Source of the DNA: Lichenostomus cassidix
Taxonomy: Eukaryota > Chordata > Aves > Passeriformes > Meliphagidae
DNA: 64,000 nucleotides
Assembly (NCBI GenBank): GCA_008360975.2
Contig: CM039182.1
Location: forward strand, 83,731,405-83,795,404
Direction: 5' to 3'
Of the stretch, positions 13,101-27,450 are shown in pieces; within the stretch, counting starts at the first letter, position 1, and the number at the start of each line of letters is the position of its first letter. The translations under genes were made by a program, and so were the position numbers. The notes beneath the pieces are model-generated. The model worked only from the letters and a program-made list of their open reading frames with translations. It was not told the origin of the DNA and made no database searches.

Positions 13101-16100
13101 GGGTATACCCTTGCTCCTCTTTGAGCCTGGAAAAAGGTCCTTATTTTGACTGAAATATGAAAAAGCCTGGGTACTCCATGAAATTCAGTGACAGTTTTGT
13201 CTCGTTTCATTGTACCGTCTTCCACCACAGATGATTTTGTCAGGTATAAGTGGAAAAATCACTAGAAATTTTTGTTGTGCAGCTATAGGCAATAAAATGA
13301 CACACAGAAGTTGTCTCCTAGAGATGCATATTGTTGATATAATATGCCACCTGAAAAGCTAGCTCTTGACAGATGTACCTTGAATAACACTTCCCAGGTG
13401 CCATGCCAATGAGTTTTCTGATAATAATTCACTGTGTAACATAAATAGAAATATTGATTAGAATAGTGGCATACAGAAATAAAAATAAATAACTGTAAAC
13501 TTGCCCTTTCCCTAATTTCCCTTCCTCATTAGAGCAGAAATATTTTTCATGTTACCATCATTGCTAGAAGCTATTTTTTATAATACACCATCTCTCACCA
13601 GAAATTACAGCTGAAGCAATCTTGATTGTTGCTCCACTGCTTTGAAATTTGTATCTTTTTCTCTAGAGAAAAAGACTTTATAAGGTTGCAAGAAAGTGAT
13701 CAATAATTCAACAATGTAAGTGGAGAACTACCTGAATGTTCCATGAAGCTTGAAATCTCTCCTTTTATTTCATGCTATTGGTAAAGCATCAAAATCAGAG
13801 TTTTGTGCAACAAAATACTGGGAAAAAACTGTAAAAGGTTATTGGAATTATGAAAGCAGAATTGATTTATTTATGACAGGATTGCACTTATAGAGCTTGT
13901 CTCTCTGTGTCTGCATGTAAACATATGTGGCTTTAAGTGCAGTTGTCAGAAATTTTATTGAAAATTTTCCTAGAACAGCTGCATCTATTTATCTGTATGT
14001 GGTATACTTTCACAAGATTTTATAATGTCATGTGTTATGAATGATTTTGTAATACATTATTCTGTAATGTATGAAAGCAGAAAAACAACCTTATAATGCC
14101 AGGACTTCCAGCAAATATCACACCACAAATTTAATTCAACATTATACTTTCAAATAAGTCTGAAAAATCTTTTCCCTGAAAAGTCAAAATTGGAGTATAG
14201 ATTGAACTACAAGATCAGGGTAATGTAAAATTTTCTGCAGGAAATTAACCGGTGTGGTCCTAGATATACTTTTCAAAATGAACTGCTTTAAAAGAAAAGG
14301 GAAAAACATTCTTTCTGTTAAAAAAAGTTATGGAAACATGGAAAACCCTCTTTCCTCACCAAAACAAACTATCCTTGAGGCATCAGAGACTTTGAATTCC
14401 TTGTACACCTGTGAAGGCAACTCATTCTTAAGCCCAGTGAAAGTCACAAGAGCTTGTTTTCTGGGCTGGTGTGATCTTGGGAGGCCAGGATTTATTTTAC
14501 TTCATTTGCAGTATTTTTTGGAGCAGTTGAATCTATATCCTTAGAGTTTTTACTCTAAAAGCAAAATAATGACGAAATATTAAAAAGTAAGCAAGTTATT
14601 CAACTGGCATGCATTTTGTAAAAATTGACATTAAAATCTATCTATAAAATCTGCAAATTTTAGTTATAATTTCACTGTTCTGATTTTCATTGTACAACCC
14701 TTTACAAATTTTAAACAAGGATAATGTATGTTCTTTTCTTAACATGGAAGGATATAGAAACACAAGTTGCATTGTCAATTACTCTTCTGCAATGGACCCA
14801 TTGGAAATAATTTTGTAATTTGTCACAGACACATTTTTAAGGACTTTTCCCCTTTCTTTGAACCTTAACCTAGTAAATCTTTGAACCAGTGAGGTCTTGT
14901 ACTCTATTGATGGATGGTCTTTCTACTAGTTGAAGTACAAAATGCCTGAATACAAAAGATCTGATATATCATAGCTTGAGCAAAAGATTGCTATCCCACA
15001 TCACTTTTACCTAGCAAATTGTTTGCCTGTCAAAGGATGGGCCAGAGCAGGCAAGAATTAAGGGCACAAAAGCATCAGAAAGCAGAAGAAAACAAACATA
15101 AACATTAATATGCTACAATAGAGAAAAGTGTTCAGCTGCAAAATATTCCTTTTACACTGTGGGCTCTTCTACCTTCCTTGATCCTAGCCAAAGAATAATT
15201 AACATTCTTTTGACTACTTCCATGTCACCTATTCACGCTTTTGTGTGTTGTTAAAGAACTGTTGCAGCATGTATGTTGGTTTGTCTGCAGGATACTTTTC
15301 CCAGCAGTAATTTTCATCTCCAAAAATTCTGTACCTGCTGCTTCTTCAACTGAATAGTATGAGGTTGTACTGAATTTTTTTTAGGTACCAGTTTAATCTC
15401 ACAAGAACAATAAATACCTTGGCCTTAGGCATTTTGAAAATATGCTCCCTGGAACCTACAAAGATTTCAAGGAAAAATAAATGTCTTAAGAGCACAAGCT
15501 CCACTCATATTTTGTAGGTCTATGTTTCCAGTTGCTTCTGCATTTTCAAAAATCAAATTTTCAGCATAAAGTATCACAGCTATCTGACAGGTTAAAAGAA
15601 AAATCATGAAAAGAACGATAAGTTTCAGGGGAAAAACTATGAATAAGAAATGTGTTTCCTTGAACTTATTTTGTTTATATTTTATCATGTTTGAAACACA
15701 CCCGTTTTTCTGTATCTCTAATACATCCCATTTCAGCACTTAATATGTCATTAAAAATAAAGGACTTGTCAGAACCAAGGGCAGTCATTGACATTACATT
15801 TCAGAATTTTTCTACAAATGAAGTATCAAAGCTATACCAAGTAACTTTCATTAACACTTGAGTATTCTTTACATACATTAACTCCAGAGGCACATCACCC
15901 AGTTTTATATGTCTGAGACGGAAGATCATGTCTTTGCCCCAAATTTACTGTATCTCCCACCACAACCAAATTATCCAGGCATTTTTTCTCTAAAAAATAA
16001 ACCCGTGTGAATTTATTCTCTGCTAAAGTAGTGTCTCTAAGCAAATAACTTCTGAAGAACAATAATGTGTTTAAATTTGAATATTAGAGATAGTTTCTTT

Positions 16101-18915
16101 TGACCAATAAAAATTATGAGAAAGGGAAGAGTCAAAATCTAATAGGTTAAAAGGAAAGAACGGTGTCACCATCTGAATAAGTGTTTCTTTTTCCCTCTTG
16201 TGATGACAGAGTTAAGTGATAACTATTGTATAGGTGGAAACAAGCTTTTAACATTGAAAAAAATGGGTAATCTTTAACAAAGTTTTCTTGATGTTAATTT
16301 AAAAAGTATATTTTTATATTTTTTGTTTTCTACATCTCAATTGTAAAACCTTCTTATCTTTCTTATGTATTGGATGTTGCCTCCACTCCAAAGAGGTTTT
16401 TTTTTTCTAAACATAAATATCTTGTTCTTTTTTAAGATAGAGGAACCAAGACTTTGCTTGAAGAAAATAATGATTTGGAAAAGAGAAAATAGGTATTGAT
16501 AGGGGTAGATCTGCAGCACAGGGAAAAGTCAAGACCTCATATGTCATTGAGAGATGAATGAAAAAATGTTTGATGAAATTCTGAAGTTAATTGATTCAAG
16601 AAGAAGAAACTTTAGCCTTGTTGATTCCATATCTGCCACAGGATCAGGATGTTCATGAAATATTGAAAGAATTGAATAAAAATGACATTAAACACAGTTT
16701 CTTCAAAGGATGAAAGGGGATTTTTTTTTCTAAACTTTCAGAGTAGTTATATAAGAATCTTACATTACATTACATTACATTACAACACACCATTTGGTAC
16801 AGCATTTTAACATTCAGTTTAAAAAAAAACATTTCAGATGATAACTCTTAGAGAGGTGGTAACCTAGTATGGGCTGTTGTGTTGTTTTTGCAAGAGCACA
16901 ATTTGGACATGATAACTTTGATACAAAAATATGCCAAAATGCCTTTTTGCATTTATTATTTGTATCACTATTTTCAAATCAAACAAAAGGTACTTCTGTT
17001 ATAGGCCTACTTTTTCTAAAAATAGTTCCATTTAAATTAAAATAAGAGCACATTTAAACAAAAACCCCCATATGCTCATGCTTGTGATGCTGAAATGAAG
17101 CTCCTTTTCTCACCTGCAAAACTTTAATCTGACTTTATTTTCTACAATAATCTGTTTCACATGTCCTTCTTAGCCTAGAACAAGGCTGGGAAGCTTTCAT
17201 GAAATCAGTTGGACTTTGCCTTGTTGTTGTTCCTTCAACACCAATGTGACTAGGGCCATTAGCTCAAACTTTATGATTTATGTTCACAATTTACTGCATG
17301 ACAAAGTACTTTTTGGGAACCGTAATGGTTCTGAAGCTTATTCAAATCCTGTGGACTAACAGAGCTTTAAAAGTGGTCTATGTGTATATGCCTAAGTGTG
17401 GGTATGTAAAGAATATTACTGGAAGTCACATACATCATTCAAGAAACACTTAAGCTTTGTCTTCAGAAGCCTGTAACAAGGCTCTCACCTTAGTTATAAA
17501 AGCTTCTCATGTTGTGGCACTTTCAAGTTCTGGCATACAACACCTGACATTCTGAGATTCAACACCTCAAGTCTTTTCACAGAACTCATACACATTTAAC
17601 TTAATTTCAAAGCACTAGTGAACAATTAAATCTGATGTCTTCTACCATCTTCCATATGATACAATACAGTCTGATAACTTTTAAAGATCCAAGGTGATAC
17701 ACCTTTCATGTTGCTGGATATCCACATCCTTGGCCCTATAAACATCTTTATTTGCAATACTTTGGTATATAATCTTGCAGGGCTTGCTTAAGGAGCAAGT
17801 ACCTGTCTGGTTTCCATTTTGGCCTTGACATTATGCTAGTTTGCCTCAATTTCTGAAGTGACAGCAGCTTTCTGGATGAAGTCTCTTTCATCTCATCCCA
17901 TTGTTTCTATATGCCAGAAATTAAAACTTTAGGTAATGTGCTCTTATGTCTTGGGGCTTATCCATAGCAATAAATACTTTTATTACACTAAAGGGACTCT
18001 TTGTACTTGTCAAGATGGTGCCAAAGGCTCATTAGCCAAGACCTTTTTGGAGAGGACCTGAGAGTAATTTTTAACATTGATGTCTTCTTTTCATTTCCTA
18101 TTGTCTGCAGAATTTCTATTTTTGAATACATTTGGAGTGCTCTAAGATTTTTCCTATGAAATCTCAGGTAGAAATTGAATGAGTTTTAAGACAAGTTGCA
18201 ATACAGGTTTGTCTACCCAGTGCCACATTTTCCCCATAAATAATACAGCATAAGGCTGATTTTGCACATTCCTGATTTTCCACTGTATATCTCATCGGTT
18301 TAGCAGCCTCTTTAGTTTTATATACTGCACCTATATAACATCATTAACCCTCCAGACCTGTTGGGCAGTAAGTTGTGAAAGATATATAACAAAAGATAAG
18401 TGAGAAAGCAGGACTTCAATATTTCAGAATTTTATCTGAATATATGAAAAACATCATTCTTTGTGCTGTAGGAAAAGCCTCTTTAAGTTTAAATTAATAC
18501 TTAGTATATTGCATCTATTTTTTTAAATTTAATTTCTTTTAGTGAGTAATCTTGCTATTCTTTATCTTAATGTTTGAGGTTAAGAGGCATCAATCTACAA
18601 AATTTTAGGTTAAATATCATTGATCAGGAACAAAAAGGATACAAGTGTTATTAAACAAGATCAGTGATTCAACATGCATTTGTTTCAAGGCTTAAAAATA
18701 ATATGTGTTTAAATGTCATCCCTCCACCTCTTCATTACCTTTTAAATGGATTTTTCATAATGGGTGCTATGATTCAGGAGGAAATATTGTGCCTCAGCAT
18801 TCCACTATTCATTTTTAAGTGTTAGTTCAAACACATTATGGCATAATATCAGATGCCATACCAACCATCTAACTAAAACCAAAGTTACTTAATAACCTGA
18901 AAAGGGCCAAGAGTG
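10129..18915. other. Long AT-rich region with only a microsatellite
   Basis: Apart from the pentamer repeat at 16761-16783 and homopolymers such as the T-run near 11990-12002, no gene or repeat family was recognised. The open frames at 14254-14544 (+) and 15467-15739 (-) lack splice or start context and look like chance. Confidence 0.45.
16761..16783. repeat. (TACAT)n microsatellite
   Basis: About four and a half perfect copies of the pentamer TACAT in direct tandem. Confidence 0.9.
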
Positions 18916-19349
18916 TGTTATGATCTGCCCCTGAGGGTGAGGGTAACTCAGGGTCTTGTTAATAGATCCACTGGAACAGGTTAGAGGGAAATGAAAGCGA
19001 ATGATTGGTGGTTTGGTTATTATTATCTATAGTAATACAGCAACATAAAGGCCTAAAACCTATCTGGTTCAAAACACAGCTTGTAGTCCCTGGTGGAAGG
19101 GGTTCACCCCCTCTACCTTTTGCAGATCAGGGGTTTTGCCATCACATACCCAAAACCTCTCCTCCTCCCCTCAGCCAGGGGGTTTAAAGCTGGCCCCAGC
19201 CAAAGACACTGCTGGCTCTGCAAATGGCCAATTGTTTTGAGTCATTCACCAACAACATTTCAGTCTCTCACACAGTCTTAAAGAAACTTCCCTGTCCAAT
19301 CACCCAGGAGCCACTCCGGAGTCACATCCACACCACCTGAGCTGGGACA
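18916..19349 (-). mobile_element. Probable solo LTR (antisense), TGT...ACA ended
   Basis: This 434-base block is clearly richer in GC than the flanks. On the minus strand it starts TGTCCCAGCTCAGGTGG and ends GGGGCAGATCATAACA, the TG...CA ending expected of retroviral LTRs, and contains a TTTAAA box in a C-rich context (AGCTTTAAACCCCC) that could be the core promoter. No retroviral genes were seen on either side, so it would be a solo LTR left by recombination. The immediate flanks do not show an obvious 4-6 base target-site duplication, which lowers confidence in the exact borders. The two 60-62 codon plus-strand frames inside it are antisense to it and not genes. Confidence 0.45.
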
Positions 19350-22300
19350 TTGAGTAAATTATGTAAATCACAGTAGAGAAATGTCAGTTGTTTCAAGAAT
19401 TACAAAACAGGTAAAAGTTTGGCTGCAGGTTACCAGTACTGATGTTGCTCATGATGCAGTATGTTTTAGTTAAAGTTTTCATTGAAGGTCTTGTGCAAAA
19501 ATAGGAGTGTTCCTTCTCTGATGTTTTAAGATATCATTATTACAGTGTACAGTAAGAATGTGGTAAGAAAAGGGTGCTTTGAAAGCAGGAAAGCTGTCTC
19601 ATATACCTTGACTTTTTATGGAAAGACGTGTTTTTACTGACTAACAACAGTATTATTTTGCCACAAATTTTAGATCAGAAGTTGAAAATAACTGAAAAAA
19701 TATTAATAACTTAAAAATGCATAAAAACATTAAATATAATAATAGATAACAATAAATATAAACATATATTTTAAATAGACATCTGTGTATTACAGTTGAT
19801 ACTGACATCAAGAGGACAGGTCTGCATTCCAAAATGGGAAAGAAGAAAAACAAAGGGTGACTTTGACACAAGGAAGAAAAAAAAGCCTATAAACAAGTAC
19901 ACAGCAAGTCAGAAATAAGCTTTTAATCATCACAACTGTGAGGATTTAGAACAGCTTTCCAGTAGGGTTTGTGCAAGTAAGAGTTTATTAACATTTAGAT
20001 GGTCCTGATGCTGTTTATGAGAAAAATTTTATGACTGATTGACTGTGATTAAAATCTTTCTAGCCTATAGTGTTTATTCTTCCTTTTGGAATCTGCAATC
20101 TGCTGGCAAAAAAATACACTGTTAAAGAGGTAAAAGTAATACTTTCAAAAGTCACCTTCTCAAAAATGGTTTGTTTTATTTCCACAGGCACTATAAAATA
20201 CTTATTTGGCAGGAAAGATCAAGGTAAGCAGAAAAGGCTTTGGCAAATTAAAGTGCAACATTGCTAGCATTCAAAAGGACATGGCCTATATACCCATCCT
20301 GGGTTGCAGTTTCTGTGTAGGCAACTAGGATGCTGATGTCCAACTAAAAAGAGGACAGTTTCTGAATGATGGGTTCAGAAATCCCAAGTGGTCTTAATTT
20401 GGGTTATATTTTACTTCCATGGGCTTTCCAAGGTTCCATTATCCCAGATTTTCAATGTAAAGTTCTGAGCAAATTAAACATTGTATGGCAAATACCCTTA
20501 CCGTGTACATTTGTAAACCTTTACAGGTGCCAAATTTCAAAGAAATACTGTTAAAAAGATCAGATGATTTTCCTGAACTGCTGTGATAGAATTCATATAC
20601 AAGTGACATTTCTAAATCTCTTCATTTGCTGACGCCAGTTACATATTTGAAAGGGGCCAACTCCATTCTGGTTTGTATAGTTTTATGCATGTGAGTGACT
20701 TCTTTGTTTAACCCAAGTCCCTACAGATTTACTTCAGTGGAAGAAACAAATGACATGTCTAATGTACTAGTTTCCTTCTGTGCTCAGAATTGGAGTGCCA
20801 TTTAAGTAGACAAAAAATTGAGTTTATGTATATATGTTTCCTGCTCCAGGATCCATCAAGGACCTGCAATTCTAGTATGAGCTCTGCTTTCTCTTGGTCA
20901 AAAATTCTTTTCTCATGTGTGAATCAAATTGAGATTGTGTTTCTCTCTGAGTTACAATTAACTCCCTCTAATGTCAGCAACATCTTCTGTTCATGTATAA
21001 AATGAGTGAAAATCCACTTAAGTGAATGCAGTTCTATGTTGCCCTGCTCAAAGTAACAAGAAGTCAATATGTTTTGACTGTCGCTGTTCTGCTTTAGTTA
21101 AGACAAAAATGGTTAAACACAGTAAAAAAATTGATACTGAGGCTCCCAAGGTCGATAAAATTTTCATTAAGAATATAATTTGCTTTGGGTTTTCAGTCAC
21201 CCACATCTAACTTTTTAGTGCTATTTGTGATGACTAGGGGTATTTCACCTGGAATCCAACCAGTGGTAAGGAATTCTAAAGATGTGATATCATGTGCACA
21301 GTTCCTTGTGAATTCTTAGTTACCTTTTTATCCATTTGTGGGAAACAGCATCAGTCCATGTATTTGTTTTAGGTGATATACAACATTAGGAAAGAAAAAA
21401 TATAAAAGGAAAATCTGTTGTGGACTGAATGCAATAGTGCAGCAAAAATAAGCTGCAGCTCAGAAAGCTTTTGATAGTATTATTAAAAGTGTATGGGGTG
21501 GGAAATAGCTACAGGAGGACTTGCAGAAGATTTAAAATGGTCACTTAAGATATGTTGATGGAGATGAACTGCAGATAATATGGACAATAGCATTGCAAAG
21601 AAATTATTTTTAATAATTTTCATTGCTAATATATTCTTTATTCAAGCAATAGAATATATCTTAAACAGGAGTCTGCTTTCCACTGTGATAGCATGCAGTA
21701 ACTAACTCTGTTCAGTAATTTGGGATTCTACTAGCATAAAACTGATGTAAAAATTTAATCAGGATTATTACATGCTCTGGCTGTAAACCAAATATGCATT
21801 TGGATTTTCTTGTGGGAATTCCAGTAAGACTATTATTAATAAAAACAAACAAACAAAAACCCCAAAAATTCCACCTCCCAAGAAAAACCCTCCAAACCCA
21901 CCCCCACACAAAATGAACTAGAAAGATTAATCAAAACCCCTCAGCATCTTTTTATTCTCTATGTATTCAGTCTGTTTTCAGACCTAAAATCTCAATAACA
22001 AATTCATTGCTAGTTTATTTGGTTCAATGTATTCTTGCATTCCTGAACTAATGTTCCAGTAGTCAAGCTGCTTAAAGATTTGAAACTTTAGATAACTTAC
22101 ACCTGAAAGAGAATGTATAAAACAACCAAGATGCAAAAATAAAAGTAGAAATAAATAATCAGATTCAGTCTTAAATGTACTTCATCAGGAAAAGTCTGGG
22201 TAGATCACTGTTGTATGTCTAAAATCCACAGCTATTTTGTGTCTCTTAGGAAACTGTCAGGAATTTTCTTTTTAATTTTTATTGGTCTCAGAATTTCCAG

Positions 22301-25300
22301 AGCCAACCAGAACTTTATGTAGGTTTACAGTAGGATTTTATGCTATGTAAAAATGAGTATGTCAGTCAGTTATTGTATTGCAGCAGCACTGTGCTATGCA
22401 CTGCTGAAAAACAGTGGGGTGCAAATCTTATGTCTTAACATCTTTTGGGCCATGTGGGCAAGAAAAAGACAAAGTGTAAGAAGATAAACAGCACTGAAAA
22501 GGTAAATAATTTGCATACAAGCCAGGACTGTGGCAGAGGCTTTGAAAAAAATCCAAATGTCCCTGTGGATCCCTGAGACTGTGGGACTTGCTCTGTCTCC
22601 CTCTTCTGCTCATTCCTCTTAGCAGAGCAGCTGTGATATTTTAAGAGATCTGTGGGCACCTTCTGGCAGCCTTTGGTGCAAAAAAGAGTTCACAGCTCTT
22701 CCATGCTCCTTCAGATTTTTTTCCTGAATGTACTGTTTTTTCTCCTAACATTTCTTTTTTGTTCTGTCCTTTCCATGCTGGAATAAACTTTATAAATCTG
22801 TTAAGAACAAAACAAAGGACAAAAGATGTGGAGTCTCCTGACTGATCCTGAACTGTTCTGCTCAGTAAAGCAGTGCTTTAATTTAACCTCCACTTTTCCA
22901 TTTTTTCATAGGAAACACCTATTTGCAAATCAATGTTGTAAACTCATAATCACAAAGGAAGCCAGTCTCAGTCCTCCAGTGTTTGCTGGTTCAAGCACAC
23001 TGAGACAGATTTGCTTCACGAGCACATAGGTTGGATCTCTTGCACTATGCAGTTGCCTGTGAGCTTGGTAATCTCAGGAGGATGGTGTCATCTGACACTC
23101 TTTGGGGTGTTTTTGGGGCTGGAACTAATCTTGCTTAGTCGAGTCTTTCAATTCTGTTTAATTTCTCTTTTTTTAATGAATTTCCACGCTAGTGTTTTTT
23201 TCACTATCTCAACTATTTCATGTCAGACCTTTCTGGAAATGGATAAGAGGGCTTTGGGATTCTTGGCTGGTCTTGATACCTACTACAGTCCATTCCCACT
23301 TCTCAGCCTTATTTCTATACTTGTACTGTCCTTTTCTTTGTTGTCTCTCTCTGGACTAGAAAAAAGGATGTTTGTCCCAGAAAAGTGCTTCCCTATCTCT
23401 CTCTGCATGACCCCCTTCTCCAGCCATACCTTGTTCTTTCTCACATCATGCTAATATTAATAGTCGTTGCTTATTACTAACAATTCTTGTCTGTTATTAC
23501 CCACAGTCCTTGCTTGACTCCACAGGCTCCTGGCTGTGGGTGTTTGAGACACACACATTAGCCTCTTATCTTCTGGAATTCTACATGGAGTGAGAAGGGC
23601 ATCCTCCTGAAATTAATTCATCCTGCCAAAAGATGGTTTTCCAAGCAAGATGGAATGACTCACATCCGGAGGTTCTGCTATAATTTAATTCATTTAGAAA
23701 AGAGTCTAATTTACTGGTTTTGGCCAAAAATCTACTTGCTTTGGGGTGGAGGAAGGGTATTGGAGGTGACTGTCACTTTATGTGATCAAAAATATTTTGT
23801 TGTAGTTATGAAGGAATGGAAATTCAGCGAACTGAAAACAGCTGCATTATTGCTTGTGATAATTTGAAAGGGAAAACCTTATAAAAGATCTTTTATGAAA
23901 TAAACCAAGAAGCTAGCTTTCAATTTATTCTGAATCCTTTTTTCCCATCCTTTCCCTTATGCCTAAAGATCTGCTTTTTAAAAGGTTTTTCAAAAAAATG
24001 AAATCAAATATCTTACTTAGTCTATGCTCATTTACATGACATTTAGGAAAGCACAAGCCAAAAATTTATCTGAATATAAAAGTGGATGATAAAGAGAGGA
24101 TGACAAGTGAAGAATTAAATCAACAGACTGAAAAGTGTTTGGATGCCATCTCATTTACTCCAAAGACCTAATTAAATCAAAAATAACCTCTAGAAAAGAA
24201 CATTTATAAAGTTGATCAATGAGGTTTATTTCAAATCAAGGACTAATTATTTGAACTGGATTAGAAAGACTGCTTTGCAAATAGATGACATTCACTTCTC
24301 AAAATTTGATTTATTTGCAGGTGATGACTAACTAAAAGTAAGGAACATCTCTGCACCACAGGCAAAAAAAAAATTTCCTCTAATACATATTGAAAGCCAA
24401 AGTACTCGTGACAACAACAGAGTTAAACCACAGTGTGACAGTGCTGCAATATGCCCTGTCCTGTAGAGAGCTGAGTTCATGATCAAATGGGAATTTTGCT
24501 TTGTAGACTGATGGAGGCTGGGAGGCTGTTGAGATCTAATGAAAAGATTTTCCTCTGGGAGGTTTCTGTTCATGTGCAGCGTCTATCACCCACTGTGAGA
24601 TAATTCAGAGTGACGTGAAGCAGTAACTTCACATCATAGAAGCTTTCTGCTACTTGGTGAGCACTGGTAGTGGAGCATTGTGAAGGAGGTATCACCTCAT
24701 TACATAATGGGATGTAAAAAAGGGGGTTTTTAAGAAGGGGCATAATTGCATATAACTGTAATCTAAAGAAAAAGTAACACATTAAAAGCAACCGGACATG
24801 GAAAAAAATCCCTATTTAGTACTCTAATACACATTTCTCATGATTCTAAAATGAGGAAATCACCTATATTTGTGATATGGCAATCTGTTAGTAATAGAAA
24901 CATAGAAACTGCTGAAACTTTACTCAAAGGAAACAAAGTCTAACCAAAGCTGCAAGTCTTCTAGCGTGGAATCAGTATCTATTCAATAATTCTCCTCAAG
25001 GATGATAACCAGTTTTGAGCAATTATATTTTGCTCAAATCAAATTGCCAAACTCTGTATCACATCCCAGAAATGCTAGTAGTGTGAGCTACATCTGGGTT
25101 ATGAGGATTTGCACTATAGGTGAAACTAACAGGTAGGAAAGTGTTCAGCTATCCCCAGGAGCTCAGGGGTCCATCATGCATAACGGAGACAGGTGCCATC
25201 ACTCTAAATGTCTTCCTTCCTCTTCCTCTACCTTTGATTTTCTGAAGACAACATCGCATGGTATGGAACATTCCTTAGGCCAGTTGGAGCCTTCTGTGTT

Positions 25301-26764
25301 CCCTCCCATCTTCTTGTGCACACACAACTTAGTTGCTGCTGGTGGTGTGAGAAGCAGAAAAGCCCTCTAGTCTCTCTAAGAACTGCTCAGCAGTAACAAA
25401 ACATCTCTGTGTTACCAGCACTGTCTCCAGAATGTGCCCAAAACACGGCCTCTTATGAGCTACCATGAAGAAAATTAACTGAATTGAGGTCAAAATCAGC
25501 ACATCTTGAAAGTCCGTGTTTCCTGCATTTAAAATGTAAATAGGACCCTACAAATAAGAAGCAAACTTCAAATAAAACAATACTCTGCAAATCACAAAAC
25601 AAAAAACCCCAATAGTTTAGAGACATCTAAGCATCTTTACTTCTCTCAGCAGTGGTCTAACTAAAATATGTATGTTTATTCAAGCTTGTCACTGGTCACC
25701 ATGGCATTGTTTCTCATGACCAGAGCCTGTGTATACCCTTAGTTATTTATCATTCTCCTCTATGTACACAAAAATGCAAATGCTCCTTACCTGAAATAAA
25801 TAAATAAATCTTTTTTCTTTGTCCTTGCATATTCAGCAGTGCAATTATATAGCACTTCAACCAAATATGGGATATGTGAGCAGACTGTGTCCTTGGCACT
25901 ACATAAGTCAAAAATGAAAAAAAGGCCAAAACAAAGCAATAATACTATTCTTCCTCAGTTTGGATAGAATAGACAAAAGGGAGATAATAATCTGTCTAAG
26001 GGAGTGGCTTGGATTGTTTTTTATTTTGAAGTAATAATTGCACTGCAACCACACATATAGCCTGGACCGGTTGAGTGCCTAGTATAGATTCTTTGCAAAT
26101 TTCTGACTCATTGAAAATAAGCAGACTTTTATTCAAGAAGCAAACCCCTGGTTTTGATGGGATCTTAAAAATGCTTTTAGTTTGGGTTTTTCTCTCAATG
26201 GCTTTGTCTGCATTTCCTGGCAACTTTGTGTAAGACAATTCTGGACCCGGATAAGATACATCAGCAGTATTTGGTCGAGGGTTAGCACTCTACCCTTAAC
26301 ATGAAGAAGACATTGTGACCAGCTATAGAGAGCAGGCGTCTGGTCTGCTGGTACCAGCTCAGCTAATGGATGTCTGAAGGACAATCTGCTAAAACCAGTG
26401 TCCATGTACACTCCTAGTGTATTTTACCTGAAGTTCTCAGACTCAAGCCTTCAATTTTGTTAGATTCTGCATTATATAAATATTGCTACTGAAGTCACTG
26501 AAAATAGAAAAAAGCATCAAGACAATAATGGAATTGACTATCATACCGTACTGGGGAAAAAATGTTGTAATATTTTTCCCCTACGTATTATGAGCCATGA
26601 TTTTTTTACATTGTTTCACAATTTGTAAGAAAGGACAATTAACACACTAAGCACCAATCACTTACATTGTCTTGATGAGATTCTGATTGCCCTAATGTAG
26701 CTTGGACCTCTGAAGCTACAACTGAGTTTTCACTAGGTCAAGGAGTTTCTTTAGAAGGGAAAGA
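19350..26764. other. Long AT-rich region with no supported gene
   Basis: The longest open frame is 23011-23454 (+, 147 codons). It is T-rich, hydrophobic and lacks a convincing start or splice context, so I treat it as chance. An A/C-rich patch lies at 21838-21912. The stretch at 26130-26410 is slightly GC-richer and contains a word resembling a tRNA A box (GGTAGAGTGCTAACCC on the minus strand), perhaps an old SINE, but this is too weak to call. Confidence 0.4.
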
Positions 26765-27450
26765 GTGGTTGCACCTTTGGATATCTTGATGGTGGGTCAT
26801 CATGATAAGTTTAGAAGTGCAAATGTACATGGGACACTCATGATAAAAGAAATAGAATTGAAAGAGAAAAAGAAAGATTGCTTGCAACTACAAGTTCCAC
26901 ATGACCTTGAAAATGGAAGATCACAAAAAATTCAAATGTATGATGCAACATAGAAAAGATTTAAAATACTCTTAAAAGAAACAGCTGTAGCAAGATGAGA
27001 AGAAAACAGATAATTGACACCAGATGTCCCTCTCAGACAGTGATGAAAGAGTAATTACAGAGGGAGAGATAGCATCCTGCAGAGAGCAGATGAGCTTTAC
27101 CAGCAGCTCTACAAGAATGCATAGAGACAAACATGACAAGTTTCACCACCTCCTATGACATAAAGAGACATGAAGAAAAAAACCTTATCTTATGCCCTCA
27201 AAAATAAGATAGAGAAAGTCGTGAAACCTTTAAGAGGAAAAATACCTGGAACAGATGGCATCACTAGTAATATCATAAAAGTTGGAGGGAAACCAGTAAC
27301 CCAGCCAGAAAAGCTAATCAACTTGAACTACAGTGAATGAAGTGTCAAAGGACTGGAGTTATATTATAATCACTCTTCTGCATTGTAAAAATGCCAAAGG
27401 TGTTAAGAGACATACAGCCTTCTTAGAGACTTCCAGCCATTTCTTATATT
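26765..27450 (+). mobile_element. Fossil LINE, resembling RTE clade (endonuclease end to start of RT)
   Basis: Conceptual reading in the plus direction, with several frame changes and stops, gives pieces in the order expected of an RTE-type LINE polyprotein. Near 26790 a peptide GHHDKFRSANVHGTL sits where the endonuclease C-terminal motif SDHR...RA is expected. A charged linker follows. Near 27230-27300 comes KPLRGKIPGTDGITSNIIK followed by VGGKPV, which fits the RT N-terminal consensus GKAPGPDGIT-E-LK-GGE-L of RTE elements. Near 27340-27400, SKDWSYIIITLLHCKNAKG fits the next conserved block (DWK...I-P--KKGDK). The first matching SD is already lost and stop codons are frequent, so the copy is dead. 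The 5' and 3' ends were not located and the clade assignment is inference. Confidence 0.5.

Noticed and set aside
15467..15739. 90-codon minus frame with a possible membrane segment
   Set aside because: No start or splice context. AT-rich DNA often yields hydrophobic chance frames.
23011..23454. 147-codon open frame, hydrophobic
   Set aside because: T-rich composition lowers the chance of stop codons in this frame. The peptide has no family resemblance and no exon borders.
26245..26400. tRNA A-box-like word suggesting a SINE on the minus strand
   Set aside because: No matching B box at the right distance and no A-rich or microsatellite tail were found.
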